Shown here in pieces: positions 51,446 through 60,869 of a stretch of 64,000 nucleotides of DNA (position 1 is its first letter; the number at the start of each line of letters is the position of its first letter). Below the pieces are notes generated by a model. The model did not search any database, was not told the DNA's origin, and worked only from the letters and a program-made list of their open reading frames with translations. The position numbers and the translations under genes are program-made. The DNA comes from DATDIC01 sp963777625 (lineage in GTDB: Bacteria; Pseudomonadota; Alphaproteobacteria; Acetobacterales; Acetobacteraceae). The stretch covers positions 310,001 through 374,000 of the forward strand of contig CAVZRO010000001.1 in the NCBI GenBank assembly GCA_963777625.1, written 5' to 3'.

Positions 51446-52039
51446 TTGGACCCTCGGGACTTCATCAGTTGTGCAATGTCCAATCCGGCCAATGCCGCGC
51501 TTCTTTCCCGCTTGCCGTCCCTCGCCCTGGACCAGTGCCATTTGACGGCCGGGTGCCTCTTCCAGGCGGTCTGGAACCACTCGTCGGGACAGGCCACCAA
51601 TTGGGGTATAAAAGACTACGACGTCGTCTATTTCGATGAACACGATCTATCCTGGGATGCGGAGGACGCAGTGATTCAACGCGTCGCTGCTCTGGCCGGC
51701 GATTTGGGGATCAGGGTAGAGACCCGCAACCAGGCGCGCGTTCATCTGTGGTACGAACAGCGCTTTGGAACCGGTTACCCCAAGCTTGCCTCTGCCCGAG
51801 ACGGGATCGACCGTTACCTGATCGCCTGCACCTGCGTTGGCATCGAGGTAGCCTGCGGTGAGCTGTATGCGCCGAACGGCCTCCTGGATCTGGAAAGCGG
51901 CATCCTGCGAATGAACCCGCTAAATCCCCGATCGGATCTCTTTCGCCTGAAGGCTGAGAATTATCGGGCGCGTTGGCCTTGGCTCACCATCGTAGACGGA
52001 GAATCCGAGAGAATACATTCGAAGCGTCTTGATGCCTGA
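51446..52039 (+). CDS. Nucleotidyltransferase-like protein (DUF925 type)
   Basis: A 197-residue protein of the NTP_transf_6 group: GCLFQAVWNHSSGQATNWGIKDYDVVYFDEHDLSWDAEDAVI has the conserved WGIKDYDVxYFD acidic pair, followed by VETRNQARVHLWYEQRFGTGYP and NPRSDLFRLKAENYRARWP. The nucleotide-transfer role is predicted by fold only. It starts at TTG right after the GNAT stop; an ATG at 51476 is the alternative. Confidence 0.8.
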   Translation: MDPRDFISCAMSNPANAALLSRLPSLALDQCHLTAGCLFQAVWNHSSGQATNWGIKDYDVVYFDEHDLSWDAEDAVIQRVAALAGDLGIRVETRNQARVHLWYEQRFGTGYPKLASARDGIDRYLIACTCVGIEVACGELYAPNGLLDLESGILRMNPLNPRSDLFRLKAENYRARWPWLTIVDGESERIHSKRLDA

Positions 52040-52296
52040 TGCTTTTGGCTGCGCGATCGAATGTCCGAGAAGGGATCGCAGCGGTCAGTGCGCCGGCGAT
52101 CGTCTATTGTGCGTCGGGCCGTTTATTATTGCGCGCCGCTGCACATAGCGTAACGGCGGGCAGGGCGGTCGCGCTGGCGCGGGAGCCGTAACGCGAGGCC
52201 ATCCTGACGCCGGTGCGCCGTTCAGGACCGAGCCACCAGGAGGGACCGAGCCTTGACCGGATAGCCGGTGGCGCACGATATACCGCCGTGCCCCTG

Positions 52297-52370
52297 GGTC
52301 CGGTGGCAGAGTGGTGATGCAGCGGACTGCAAATCCGCGTATGGCGGTTCGATTCCGCCCCGGACCTCCA
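52297..52370 (+). tRNA. tRNA-Cys (anticodon GCA)
   Basis: A 74-base cloverleaf: acceptor GGTCCGG/CCGGACC (perfect 7 bp), anticodon loop ACTGCAAAT with GCA, T-arm GGCGGTTCGATTCCGCC, and an encoded CCA end. It lies 50 bases before the ClC gene. The 250 bases upstream of it show no gene. Confidence 0.97.
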
Positions 52371-52419
52371 CCTCGCGCCGAGGCGCAGCGCCGGCGGCGA
52401 CCCCTGTCCGGAGCGCCCG

Positions 52420-53778
52420 TTGCGTCGCCCCTTTGCGAAACCTCCGGTCCGGTTTTCTCGCCGCGTGCGGGTCGAGATCCTGCGCAGCCGGCAGCACGTG
52501 ATCTTTCTGCTGGGCGGCTGCGCGGTCGGGCTTGCGGGCGTGGTGATGGCGGTGGGAGCCACCTTCGCCTATGCGGGATTCGAGCGCCTTGTCGAGCGAT
52601 GGCGACTGGCGCCGCTGCTGGTTACGCCGCTCGGCTTTGCGGCGCTGTCCTGGCTCACGCGCAAGTACTTCCCCAATGCCGAAGGCAGCGGCATTCCGCA
52701 GGCGATCGCCGCGCGCAAGCTGTGGGGACAGCGAGAACGGGGCAGGCTGGTCTCGTTGCGGCTCGGTTTGGGCAAGATTCTGCTGACGCTGGCGGGCCTG
52801 CTCTGCGGCGCGTCGATCGGACGCGAGGGACCGACCGTCCAGGTGGGTGCTTCGGTGATGTTCGCGATCGGGCGGCTGTCGCCGGCCCGGCAGCCAGGGC
52901 TGATTTTGGCCGGGGCGGCCGCCGGGATCGCCGCCGCGTTCAACACGCCGCTGGCCGGCGTGATTTTCGCGATCGAGGAAATGAGCCGCGCGTTCGATGA
53001 ACGGGCGAACGGCCTCGTCATCGGGACGATCATCGCGGCGGGTATCGTGTCGGTGGCGCTGCTGGGCAACTACACGTATTTCGGCGTTACCAGTGCCGTG
53101 CTGGGCAGCGCGATCGGCTGGGCTGCGGTGCCGATTTGCGGCATCATCGGCGGCCTGCTGGGCGGCACGTTCAGCCGTATCCTCGTTGTCGCCGCGCGCG
53201 GAGCACCGGGCCGGGTCGGGGCACTGCTCAAGCGCCACCCCGTTCTGATGGCGTTGTGTTGCGGGTTGCTGGTGGCGCTGTGCGGACTGCTGTCGGGCAA
53301 TACCGTGTTCGGCACCGGCTATCCGCAGGTCAAGGCCTTGATCGACAACGGAACGCCGCTGCCCCGATCGTTCGGACTGCTGAAACTGGCCGCCACCACT
53401 TTTTCGTCGATCGCCGGTATTCCGGGCGGCTTGTTCTCGCCGTCGCTTGCGGTGGGTGCCGGGCTTGGGGTCGACGTTGCAACCATGTTTCCGACCGTGC
53501 CGGTGGCGGCGATCGTGCTGTTGGGAATGGTCGGTTATTTCTCCGGGGTCGTGCAGGCACCGATCACGGCGTTTGTCATCGTTGCCGAAATGACCGCCGA
53601 CCACAACATGATGGTCCCGCTGATGGCGAGCTCGCTGATCGGCACAGCGGCGTCCAGGCTGATCTGTCCGGAGGGCGTGTACCACATCCTGTCGCGCAAT
53701 TACGTGAGGCTGTATGCGCCCGAGGAGGCAACCCCGGCGCCGGGTGCCGCGATCGCGGTGACACCATCGCGCGAGTGA
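52420..53778 (+). CDS. ClC-type chloride channel / H+-Cl- exchanger
   Basis: A 452-residue ClC protein without CBS domains. The selectivity motifs are GSGIP (89-93), GREGP (134-138, with the gating Glu) and GGLFSP in the third region. About 10-12 hydrophobic helices. FAIEEMSRAF has Glu residues near where exchangers carry the internal proton Glu, so an exchanger is likely. The start is TTG 52420 with GGAG seven bases upstream. It follows tRNA-Cys and is probably separately transcribed. Confidence 0.92.
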   Translation: MRRPFAKPPVRFSRRVRVEILRSRQHVIFLLGGCAVGLAGVVMAVGATFAYAGFERLVERWRLAPLLVTPLGFAALSWLTRKYFPNAEGSGIPQAIAARKLWGQRERGRLVSLRLGLGKILLTLAGLLCGASIGREGPTVQVGASVMFAIGRLSPARQPGLILAGAAAGIAAAFNTPLAGVIFAIEEMSRAFDERANGLVIGTIIAAGIVSVALLGNYTYFGVTSAVLGSAIGWAAVPICGIIGGLLGGTFSRILVVAARGAPGRVGALLKRHPVLMALCCGLLVALCGLLSGNTVFGTGYPQVKALIDNGTPLPRSFGLLKLAATTFSSIAGIPGGLFSPSLAVGAGLGVDVATMFPTVPVAAIVLLGMVGYFSGVVQAPITAFVIVAEMTADHNMMVPLMASSLIGTAASRLICPEGVYHILSRNYVRLYAPEEATPAPGAAIAVTPSRE

Positions 53779-53904
53779 CGGTTGCGGCCGGGGCGACCGT
53801 CTTGTCCGTTCGTTCCGGAGCAGGAACCTGTGCCTAATTGTCGCACTGGCATTCCCGTCGGCACATGACCATCTCTGATCCGGCATATCGGAGTTCTGGT
53901 GCAC

Positions 53905-54225
53905 ATGACACACGAATACGACGATCCGGTAACCGAGGACGCCATCGTGAATGCGGTGCGGCTGGCTGTCCGACTGCAATCGCGGGATCAATCCGCGACG
54001 CTGGTGAACCTGGCGACCGAAGCGGTCAATACAGTGTTTTGCATGTGTGTCACCGGTGCGGCTGACGCGAGCGTTCGCGGCGTGTCGCCGACCCATGCTG
54101 GCGTCATCGCGGAGGTAATGCGCCGCGTACGTGCGGGGCGCCCGCCGGAGCCGATCGATCGCGTGCAGATAGCATCGGAGGAATCGTTTCCGGCAAGCGA
54201 TCCACCGGGCTGGGTGTGGGGCTGA
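53905..54225 (+). CDS. Small protein with the ASEESFPASDPPGW tail
   Basis: A 106-residue protein. The C-terminal IASEESFPASDPPGWVWG is a short motif found at the end of many small proteobacterial proteins of unknown function. The body is helical (AIVNAVRLAVRLQSRDQSATLVNLATEAVNTVF). GTG 53899 two codons earlier is the other start. Confidence 0.6.
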   Translation: MTHEYDDPVTEDAIVNAVRLAVRLQSRDQSATLVNLATEAVNTVFCMCVTGAADASVRGVSPTHAGVIAEVMRRVRAGRPPEPIDRVQIASEESFPASDPPGWVWG

Positions 54226-54298
54226 TGACCGCGAGCGCTGGGTGCAGGTGCGGGGCTGCCTGATCGTTTCGTCTCGCCGACAGCGTTACCCGGATCGT

Positions 54299-54457
54299 TA
54301 TAGCAACCCGCATTGAGGATGACCCATCCTACCGGTGTTGCCCGGAGCAACGTGAAGCGAACGAGCGGCGCGGTGGGCGACAAGTCGTGGATGGCCGGGA
54401 CAAGCCTGGCTTGTCCCGGCCATGACGGAAAGGGTCAGCATCAACGGGGGGTTGGAT
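54299..54457. mobile_element. MITE-like element, copy 5
   Basis: Left end ATAGCAACCCGCATTGAGGA matches, at 22 of 26 positions, the complement of the family's right end, which makes this the clearest terminal inverted repeat. Core GAAGCGAACGAGCGGCGCGG is present. TA flanks the left end and the right end is followed by TAG, so a TA target duplication is possible. Confidence 0.7.
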
Positions 54458-54490
54458 TAGAGCAGCCGCCCGAGAGGCTGACTCTTCCCT

Positions 54491-54576
54491 CGTCGTGCCC
54501 GCGCAGGCGGGCATCCGTGCGGAGGTCGCGGGGTGCGTGAGCAGGCGTTGCATTCCCGCCTGCGCGGGAATGACGG
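54491..54576. repeat. REP-like inverted repeat
   Basis: Outer arms CGTCGTGCCCGCGCAGGCGG and CCGCCTGCGCGGGAATGACG flank about 45 bases. It lies between the MITE-like copy 5 and the end of the CMD gene. Confidence 0.6.
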
Positions 54577-54622
54577 GGGAGCGGGGATGACGGTGGATCG
54601 GCGGTCTCCGGGACGCGTGGTG

Positions 54623-54970
54623 TTATTGGCCCTGCTTCGCCGGCGGCTCGTTTACCACATCCAACATCAGCGCCGCGTGGGCGTAGGCACCTCCGGCACG
54701 CATCTCGGCGGCGACCCAGATTGCTTCCATCAGCTCCTGCGGTGTCGCGCCTGCATGCAGCGCCGCCTTGGTATGTCCCTTGATGCAATATGGACATTGC
54801 GTCACGTGGGCGACCGCGACGGCGATGATCTGCTTCAGCTTGCGCGGCAGCGCGCCGTCGGCGAACACCGCCTTGCCGAACGCGTCGAACGCCGCCTGCT
54901 GCGCCGGCGCCAGGCTCCGGCGCTGCTGTGAGAGTTCGTGGCTGGGCGGCGGATACATGGCATCGGTCAT
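54623..54970 (-). CDS. Carboxymuconolactone decarboxylase / AhpD-like protein
   Basis: A 115-residue all-helical CMD-family protein with the redox pair in HVTQCPYCIKGHTKAA and the usual following ATPQELMEAIWVAAEMRAGGAYAHA. CxxC members act as alkylhydroperoxidase-like reductases, so an oxidative-stress role is probable. ATGA overlap with the DUF488 gene puts it in a three-gene operon with the Rieske-FAD reductase. Confidence 0.9.
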   Translation of the reverse strand: MTDAMYPPPSHELSQQRRSLAPAQQAAFDAFGKAVFADGALPRKLKQIIAVAVAHVTQCPYCIKGHTKAALHAGATPQELMEAIWVAAEMRAGGAYAHAALMLDVVNEPPAKQGQ

Positions 54971-55380
54971 GACGGCCCTCCATGATGGGTTCGGGGGTGA
55001 TGCGCCTGGCTGTGCCGCAGCAGCAGGTCGCGCAGGACCACCGCGTCGTTGTGCACCTCGTCGTGGGCGCTGAACACCAGCGTCACGACGCCCTGGCGCG
55101 CCAGCTCGGCGATCTCGTCCAGCATCGCTTCCTGCTGCTGGAGTTCCAGCAGATAGCGGTGCTGGAACTCCGCCCAACGAGCCGGATCGTGACCGAACCA
55201 GCGGCGCAGCTCGGTGCTCGGCGCGATCTCCTTGTACCAGTGATCGATGGCGGCATCCGCCTTGCTCACGCCGCGCGGCCATAACCGATCGACCAGGACG
55301 CGGGTGCCATCCTCCGGTGCGGGCGGCTCATAGGCGCGCTTGAGCCGGAGATGCCCGGCGGCAATCGCCTGCGCGGTCAC
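54967..55380 (-). CDS. DUF488 family protein
   Basis: A 137-residue protein of the YeaO-like DUF488 group: LKRAYEPPAPEDGTRVLVDRLWPRGVSKADAAIDHWYKEIAPS and LRRWFGHDPARWAEFQHRY are typical. Function of the family is uncertain; the RLWPRG and HDP motifs suggest a small enzyme. GTG start in a GTGA overlap with the Rieske-FAD gene. Confidence 0.87.
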   Translation of the reverse strand: MTAQAIAAGHLRLKRAYEPPAPEDGTRVLVDRLWPRGVSKADAAIDHWYKEIAPSTELRRWFGHDPARWAEFQHRYLLELQQQEAMLDEIAELARQGVVTLVFSAHDEVHNDAVVLRDLLLRHSQAHHPRTHHGGPS

Positions 55381-56897
55381 GCCGCCCCCTCCAGCCGCGC
55401 CTCGGCACGCAGGCTGTCCAGGTCGCGACCGGCACTCGCCACCGCCAGCTTGCGGTCGCCCCGCCAGAAGCCGGCGACGAACTCGTGCGTGGCCGGATCG
55501 CCGTCGAATTCGATGCGGTCCCAACGATCGGCGTGCCCGACATAGGAGATCGTCGTGTCGTAGTGCTGGCTCCAGAAGAACGGCACGGCATCGAAGCGCT
55601 GCCGCAGTCCCAGCATGTTGCGCGCGGCGCACTGTCCCTGCCGCTCCGCCACCACCCAGTGCTCAACGCGAATGCGTTCGCCGCTATGCGGATCGGGCCA
55701 GCGGGCGATATCGCCGGCGGCGTAAATTCCCGGCACGCTGGTTTGCAGATATTCGTCCGCCAGCACGCCGCGATCGATGGCGAGCCCGGCCGCCTCGGCG
55801 AGTGCCGTCACCGGGCGTACCCCGATGCCGACGACCACCAAGTCCGCGGCCAGGCGGTCGCCGGTGGACAGCGTGACGCCGGCGGCATCGATCGCCGTCG
55901 CGGTGGCGCCAAGATGGAACACCACGCCGTGCTGTTCGTGGATCGCGCGGATCATGTCGCCGATCGCCGGACCCATGATGCGCTCCAGCGGCCGGGTTTC
56001 AGGCGCAACGACGTGCACGGCGATCCCACGGGCACGCAGGGACGCGGCGACCTCCAGGCCGATGAAGCTGGCGCCGATGACGACCGCTTGGCGGGCAGTG
56101 CTGGCGGCGGCGATCAGCGCGTCGCTGTCGGCCAGGGTGCGCAACATGTGCACGTGCGACAGATCGGCGCCTGGTATCTGCAGCCGAATGGGCTCGGCGC
56201 CGGTCGCCAGCAGCAGCGCGCCGTAGGACAGGCGGCTGCCGTCCGACAGGCGCACAGCCTTGGCGGCCGGCTCCAGCATCGCCACGGCCGTAGCGGGCTT
56301 CAGATCGATGGCGTGCTCGGCGTAGAACTCTTTCGGCCGCAGCGGGATCCAGTCCGCCTCCGCGGTGCCGGCCAGATAGTCCTTCGACAGGTTGGGGCGG
56401 TCGCAGGGCGGCGCGGGATCGGCTCCGAGCAGGGTGATCAGGCCGGCATAGCCTTCCTGTCGGAGCGTTTCGGCGGCCATGTTCCCGGCGGCACCAGCGC
56501 CGATGATGACGACCGAGTCCGGCAGGCCGGTCCCGGGCAGCGTGCGCTTCGCCGGGTCCAGCCGCTCGCGCACGAAGGCGGTGCCGTCACGCTGCTCCAC
56601 GCGCCAGCATGGCACGGCATTCAGCGCCGGCGGGCGCAGCATCTCGCCGCTGCGCAGGCTGAAACAGGCATGATGCCAGGGGCAGCGGATCGTCTCGCCG
56701 ACCACCAGCCCTTCGGCGAGCGGGCCGCCGTAATGCGTGCACGTCGCGCCGATCGCGAACAGTTCGGCGCCTCGGCGCAGCAGCAGTGCCGCCTCGTCGC
56801 CGACATGCCCGCGCAGCATCGCGCCATCCGCCAGCGACGCGATCGCCACGCCGTGCGTGAAATCGACCCCTTTGTCAGACGAATCGGCGGCGCCCAT
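55377..56897 (-). CDS. Rieske-domain FAD-dependent oxidoreductase (AIFM3-like)
   Basis: A 506-residue fusion. Residues 1-110 are a Rieske [2Fe-2S] domain with ligands Cys53-x-His55 (CTHYGG) and Cys72-x-x-His75 (CPWHH). Residues 125-506 are an FAD/NAD(P)-binding reductase: VVIIGAGAAGNMAAE, the second Rossmann loop VVIGASFIGLEVAASL, and YAAGDIARWPDP. It probably passes electrons from NAD(P)H to the Rieske cluster and a partner. Head of the operon with DUF488 and the CxxC CMD protein. Confidence 0.92.
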   Translation of the reverse strand: MGAADSSDKGVDFTHGVAIASLADGAMLRGHVGDEAALLLRRGAELFAIGATCTHYGGPLAEGLVVGETIRCPWHHACFSLRSGEMLRPPALNAVPCWRVEQRDGTAFVRERLDPAKRTLPGTGLPDSVVIIGAGAAGNMAAETLRQEGYAGLITLLGADPAPPCDRPNLSKDYLAGTAEADWIPLRPKEFYAEHAIDLKPATAVAMLEPAAKAVRLSDGSRLSYGALLLATGAEPIRLQIPGADLSHVHMLRTLADSDALIAAASTARQAVVIGASFIGLEVAASLRARGIAVHVVAPETRPLERIMGPAIGDMIRAIHEQHGVVFHLGATATAIDAAGVTLSTGDRLAADLVVVGIGVRPVTALAEAAGLAIDRGVLADEYLQTSVPGIYAAGDIARWPDPHSGERIRVEHWVVAERQGQCAARNMLGLRQRFDAVPFFWSQHYDTTISYVGHADRWDRIEFDGDPATHEFVAGFWRGDRKLAVASAGRDLDSLRAEARLEGAA

Positions 56898-57084
56898 GGA
56901 CTTCCCACTCCACCCGATGTCGGCCGCGTCGCGGCTACCAGGCTAAGGTGTGGACTCGCGCGCGCCCTCGGGCGCGTTGCACGCGATCGTGACCAATCCT
57001 CCGGCGGGGCTCCGGCGCCGGCTTTGCCAGACCCGAACGAGCCGGTATGACTGGCGCGACATTGTCATCAGGTGGCCTACCCAG

Positions 57085-59185
57085 ATGTCTTCCGCCTCGT
57101 CCGCCGCCCGTCTCGCCGTGGATATCGGCGGCACCTTCACCGATCTCGCGCTGGAGCAAGGCACGCAGCGGTTCACGACCAAGGTGCTCACCACGCCGGC
57201 GGCGCCGGAACAGGGTGTGATGCAGGGGGTGCGCGCCGTGCTGGCCGCCGCCGGGCTGGCGCCGTCCGACATCGCCATCGTGATCCATGGCACCACGCTG
57301 GCCACCAACGCGGTGATCGAGCGCAAGGGCGCCCGCACCGCGCTGCTGACCACCGAGGGCTTCCGCGACGTGCTGGCGATGGGCACCGAGAGCCGTTACG
57401 ACCAGTACGACCTGAACATCCGCCTCCCGGAGCCGCTGGTACCTCGGTATCTGCGCCTGCCCGTGCCGGAGCGCCTGGACAATGAAGGCAACGTGCTGCG
57501 TCCGCTGGATGAGGCAGCGCTGCGCGCGTTGCTGCCGCGGCTGATCGAGCAGCAGGTGGAAAGCGTCGCGGTCGGGTTCCTGCACGCGTTCGTCAACCCG
57601 GCGCATGAACTGCGCGCGCGCGACATATTGGCGCAGGAGCTGCCTGACCTTCCGGTGTCGCTCTCCTGCGAGGTGTCGCCGGAAATGCGCGAGTGGGAGC
57701 GGTTTTCCACGACCGCGGCGAACGCCTATGTGCAGCCGCTGATGACCCGCTATCTGCGCCGGCTGGAAGCGGATTTGCGGCAGACCGGCGTCAGCGCGCC
57801 GATCTTCCTGATGCTGTCCGGCGGCGGCCTGACGACGATCGAAACCGCCTGCCGTTTCCCGATCCGCCTGGTCGAAAGCGGGCCGGCGGGCGGGGCGATA
57901 TTTTCCGCGTATATCGCGCGCCAATGCGGCCTGCCCAGCGTGCTGTCGTTCGACATGGGCGGCACGACGGCCAAGATCTGCCTGATCGATGACGGTCACC
58001 CGCAAACCTCGCGCAGCTTCGAAATCGCCCGGGTCGGCCGGTTCAAGAAAGGATCCGGACTGCCGCTGCGCATCCCGGTGATCGAAATGGTGGAGATCGG
58101 CGCCGGCGGCGGCAGCCTGGCGCATGTGGACACGATGGGCCGGATCGGCGTGGGACCGGAGAGCGCGGGGGCCGATCCCGGACCGGCTGCCTATGGCCGC
58201 GGCGGGCGGCTGCCGGCGGTGACCGATGCCAATCTGTTGCTGGGCCGCTATGACCCGGCGCGCTTTGCCGGCGGCACCATGCGTCTGGACGCCGGGGCGG
58301 CACGCGACGCGATGGCCACCGAAGTGGGCGTCCGGCTGGGGCTGTCGCCGGAGATGGCCGCGCTCGGCGTGATCGAGATGGTGGACGAGAACATGGCCAA
58401 TGCGGCGCGCGTCCACGCGATCGAGTCCGGCAAGACGTTCGGCGGGCGCACCTTGATCGCGTTCGGCGGCGGCGGTCCGGTGCATGCGTGCCGGGTGGCG
58501 GAAAAACTCGGCATCTCCCGCGTGCTGGTGCCGTCCGGTGCCGGGGTCGGCAGCGCCATCGGGTTTCTGCGCGCGCCGGTCGGCTATGAGGTGGTGCGCA
58601 GCCTGTACCAGCGCTTCTCCAGCTTCGACGTCGCGGCGGTGAACGCGCTGCTAGAAGAGATGGCCGCCGAGGCACGCAAGGTGGTGAACGAAGGCAGCTT
58701 CGGCGCCCCCGCCACCAAATCGCGCCTGGCCTATATGCGCTATGTCGGCCAGGGACATGAAATTCCGGTGCCGTTGCCGGCGCATCGATTGACCGCCGAA
58801 GACATCCCCACACTGCGGGGACGTTACGATGTCGAGTACACGCGGTTCTATGACCGGCCGGTTCCCGGCTCGGACGTCGAGATCATGAGCTTCGCGGTCA
58901 ATGTGAGTACAGTTCCCGACGCGACCCCGTCGCCCCCGACCCGATCGGAGGGTCGGATCGCGCAGCGATCCTGGTGAGGGCCCGCGCCACCAATCGGTCC
59001 GCGACACGCTTACCGGCGAAGTCGCGGACTGGGCGGTGCATGACCGGCCCTCGCTGCGCCGCGGCACGCGCATCACGGCCCCTGCCATCATCGCCGAAGA
59101 CGAAACTTCCACGCTTGTCGGACCCGGCTGGTCGGCGCAGCTCAATGAGTTCGGCTATATCGAACTGACACGTCTGGATGGATGA
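57085..59185 (+). pseudogene. hyuA: Hydantoinase/oxoprolinase A subunit HyuA, split by a +1 frameshift near the 3' end
   Basis: A HyuA-type protein: ARLAVDIGGTFTDLALE, TTLATNAVIERKGARTALLTT, SGPAGGAIFSAY, SFDMGGTTAKICL (ASKHA-type phosphate loops) and GAGGGSLAHVD. After FAVNVSTVP the first frame ends at 58977, but the C-terminal domain (VRDTLTGEVADWAVHDRPSL through GYIELTRLDG) is intact one frame later and ends at 59185, overlapping hyuB by eight bases. One extra base between 58913 and 58977 would explain it, giving about 699 residues. With HyuB it would hydrolyse an N-methylhydantoin or 5-oxoproline-like ring with ATP. AGGTGG precedes ATG 57085. Confidence 0.85.
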
Positions 59186-60869
59186 CATCATGTCGAAGGA
59201 AACCGCCGCGCTCGCGCAAATCCAGCGGCAGATCATGTGGAATCGCCTGATCGCCGTGGTCGAGGAGCAGGCGCAGACGATGATCCGCACCGCCTTCTCC
59301 ACCACCGTCCGCGAGGCCGGCGATCTCTCTGCCGGCATCTTCGACCTGCAAGCGCGCATGATGGCGCAGGCAGTGACCGGCACGCCCGGCCACGTGAATT
59401 CCATGGCCGAAAGCGTCGGTCACTTCCTGCGCAAATTCCCGGCCGAAGTGATGCGGCCCGGTGACCATTACATCACCAACGATCCGTGGCTGGGCACCGG
59501 GCACCTGCACGATCTGACCGTGGTGACCCCGGCATTCCGCGACGGCCGCGTGGTCGCGCTGTTCGCCAACACGGCGCACGTGATCGATGTCGGCGGCCTC
59601 GGCATGGGGCCCGAAGGCCGCTCGGTGTTCGAGGAAGGGATCTATATCCCGATCATCCGCTGCTTCGAGCAGGGCCGCGCGAACGAAACCTTCTTCGATT
59701 TCATCCGCGCCGGATCGCGCCTGCCGGTCGAGCTTGAGGGCGACATCTATTCGCTGTGCGCCTGCAACGACGCCGGCGCCAAGCGGCTGGTCGAGATGAT
59801 GGACGAATTCGCGATGGACAGCGTTGACCCGCTGGCCGCCTTCATCTTCGACAGCTCATTGCGCGCCACCCTGGCGGAGATCGCGCGACTGCCGAAGGGC
59901 ACCTATCAGAACGAGATCTGGTCCGACGGTTACGAGGAACCGATCCGGCTGTCCGCCGCAATGACCATCCTGGATGACGCGATCGAGGTGGATTTCTCCG
60001 GTACCTCCGGCCTGTCGAACCGCGGCATCAACGTGCCGCCAGCCTATTGCCGCGCCTATTCCTGCTTCGGGATCAAGTGCGTGGTAGCCCCCGAAGTGCC
60101 CAACAACTGGGCCAGCCTGTCACCCTTCCACATGAAGATCCCCGAAGGCTGCATCCTGAACGCGCCGCGCCCGTACCCGGTCTCCGTGCGGCACGTGATC
60201 GGGCATCTGCTGCCCGACCTGATGATGGGATGCCTGCACCAGGCGGTACCCGACCGGGTCACGGCGGAGGGGGCGTCCTCGCTGTGGAACCCGCCGATGC
60301 GGGGCGGCGCGGCGGTTTCCGGTCAGGCGCGGAGCAACCGGCCGGTGATTGCCGATTTCGAGATCATCACCTTCAACTCTGGCGGTGCGGGGGCCCGGCG
60401 CAGCCTGGACGGGCTGAATGCGACGGCGTTTCCGTCCGGCGTGCGGACCATGCCGGTGGAAGCAACGGAGAATGTGTCGCCGCTGATTTTCTGGCGGAAG
60501 GAGCTGAAGCCGGATTCAGGCGGGGCCGGGCATACGCGCGGCGGCGTCGGACAGATCATGGAGGTCGCCACCAAGGGCGATCTGGAATTCGCGGTGAATG
60601 CAACCTTCGACCGGGTGGCGCACGCGCCGAAGGGGCGCGAGGGCGGCATGCCGGGCGCTGCTGGGATCGTGCAGTTGAAGTCCGGGGCGAAACTGCGGAC
60701 CAAGGGGTTTCAGGTGATCCCGGACGGCGATCGGCTGATCCTGGAGCTGCCCGGCGGCGGCGGAATGGGCGACCCGACGGGGCGTGACCCGGAGCTGGTG
60801 GCGCGCGACGTGCGCGACGAGCTGGTTTCGCCTGATGCGGCGCGGCGGCTTTACCGGCGTGGCAAGTGA
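59178..60869 (+). CDS. hyuB: Hydantoinase/oxoprolinase B subunit HyuB
   Basis: A 563-residue HyuB-type protein: FSTTVREAGDLSAGIFD, YITNDPWLGTGHLHDLTVVTP (metal-site His/Asp), NTAHVIDVGG and GGGGMGDPTGRDPELVARDV at the end. It partners HyuA in ATP-dependent ring opening; the substrate is not fixed by sequence. The start overlaps the hyuA end; ATG 59190 is the alternative. Confidence 0.92.
   Translation: MDDIMSKETAALAQIQRQIMWNRLIAVVEEQAQTMIRTAFSTTVREAGDLSAGIFDLQARMMAQAVTGTPGHVNSMAESVGHFLRKFPAEVMRPGDHYITNDPWLGTGHLHDLTVVTPAFRDGRVVALFANTAHVIDVGGLGMGPEGRSVFEEGIYIPIIRCFEQGRANETFFDFIRAGSRLPVELEGDIYSLCACNDAGAKRLVEMMDEFAMDSVDPLAAFIFDSSLRATLAEIARLPKGTYQNEIWSDGYEEPIRLSAAMTILDDAIEVDFSGTSGLSNRGINVPPAYCRAYSCFGIKCVVAPEVPNNWASLSPFHMKIPEGCILNAPRPYPVSVRHVIGHLLPDLMMGCLHQAVPDRVTAEGASSLWNPPMRGGAAVSGQARSNRPVIADFEIITFNSGGAGARRSLDGLNATAFPSGVRTMPVEATENVSPLIFWRKELKPDSGGAGHTRGGVGQIMEVATKGDLEFAVNATFDRVAHAPKGREGGMPGAAGIVQLKSGAKLRTKGFQVIPDGDRLILELPGGGGMGDPTGRDPELVARDVRDELVSPDAARRLYRRGK

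Noticed and set aside
52104..54096. Long minus-strand frames across the tRNA and the ClC gene
   Set aside because: They are opposite-strand shadows: rich in Arg/His/Gln/Pro with no motif, while the plus strand has a clear tRNA and a complete ClC.
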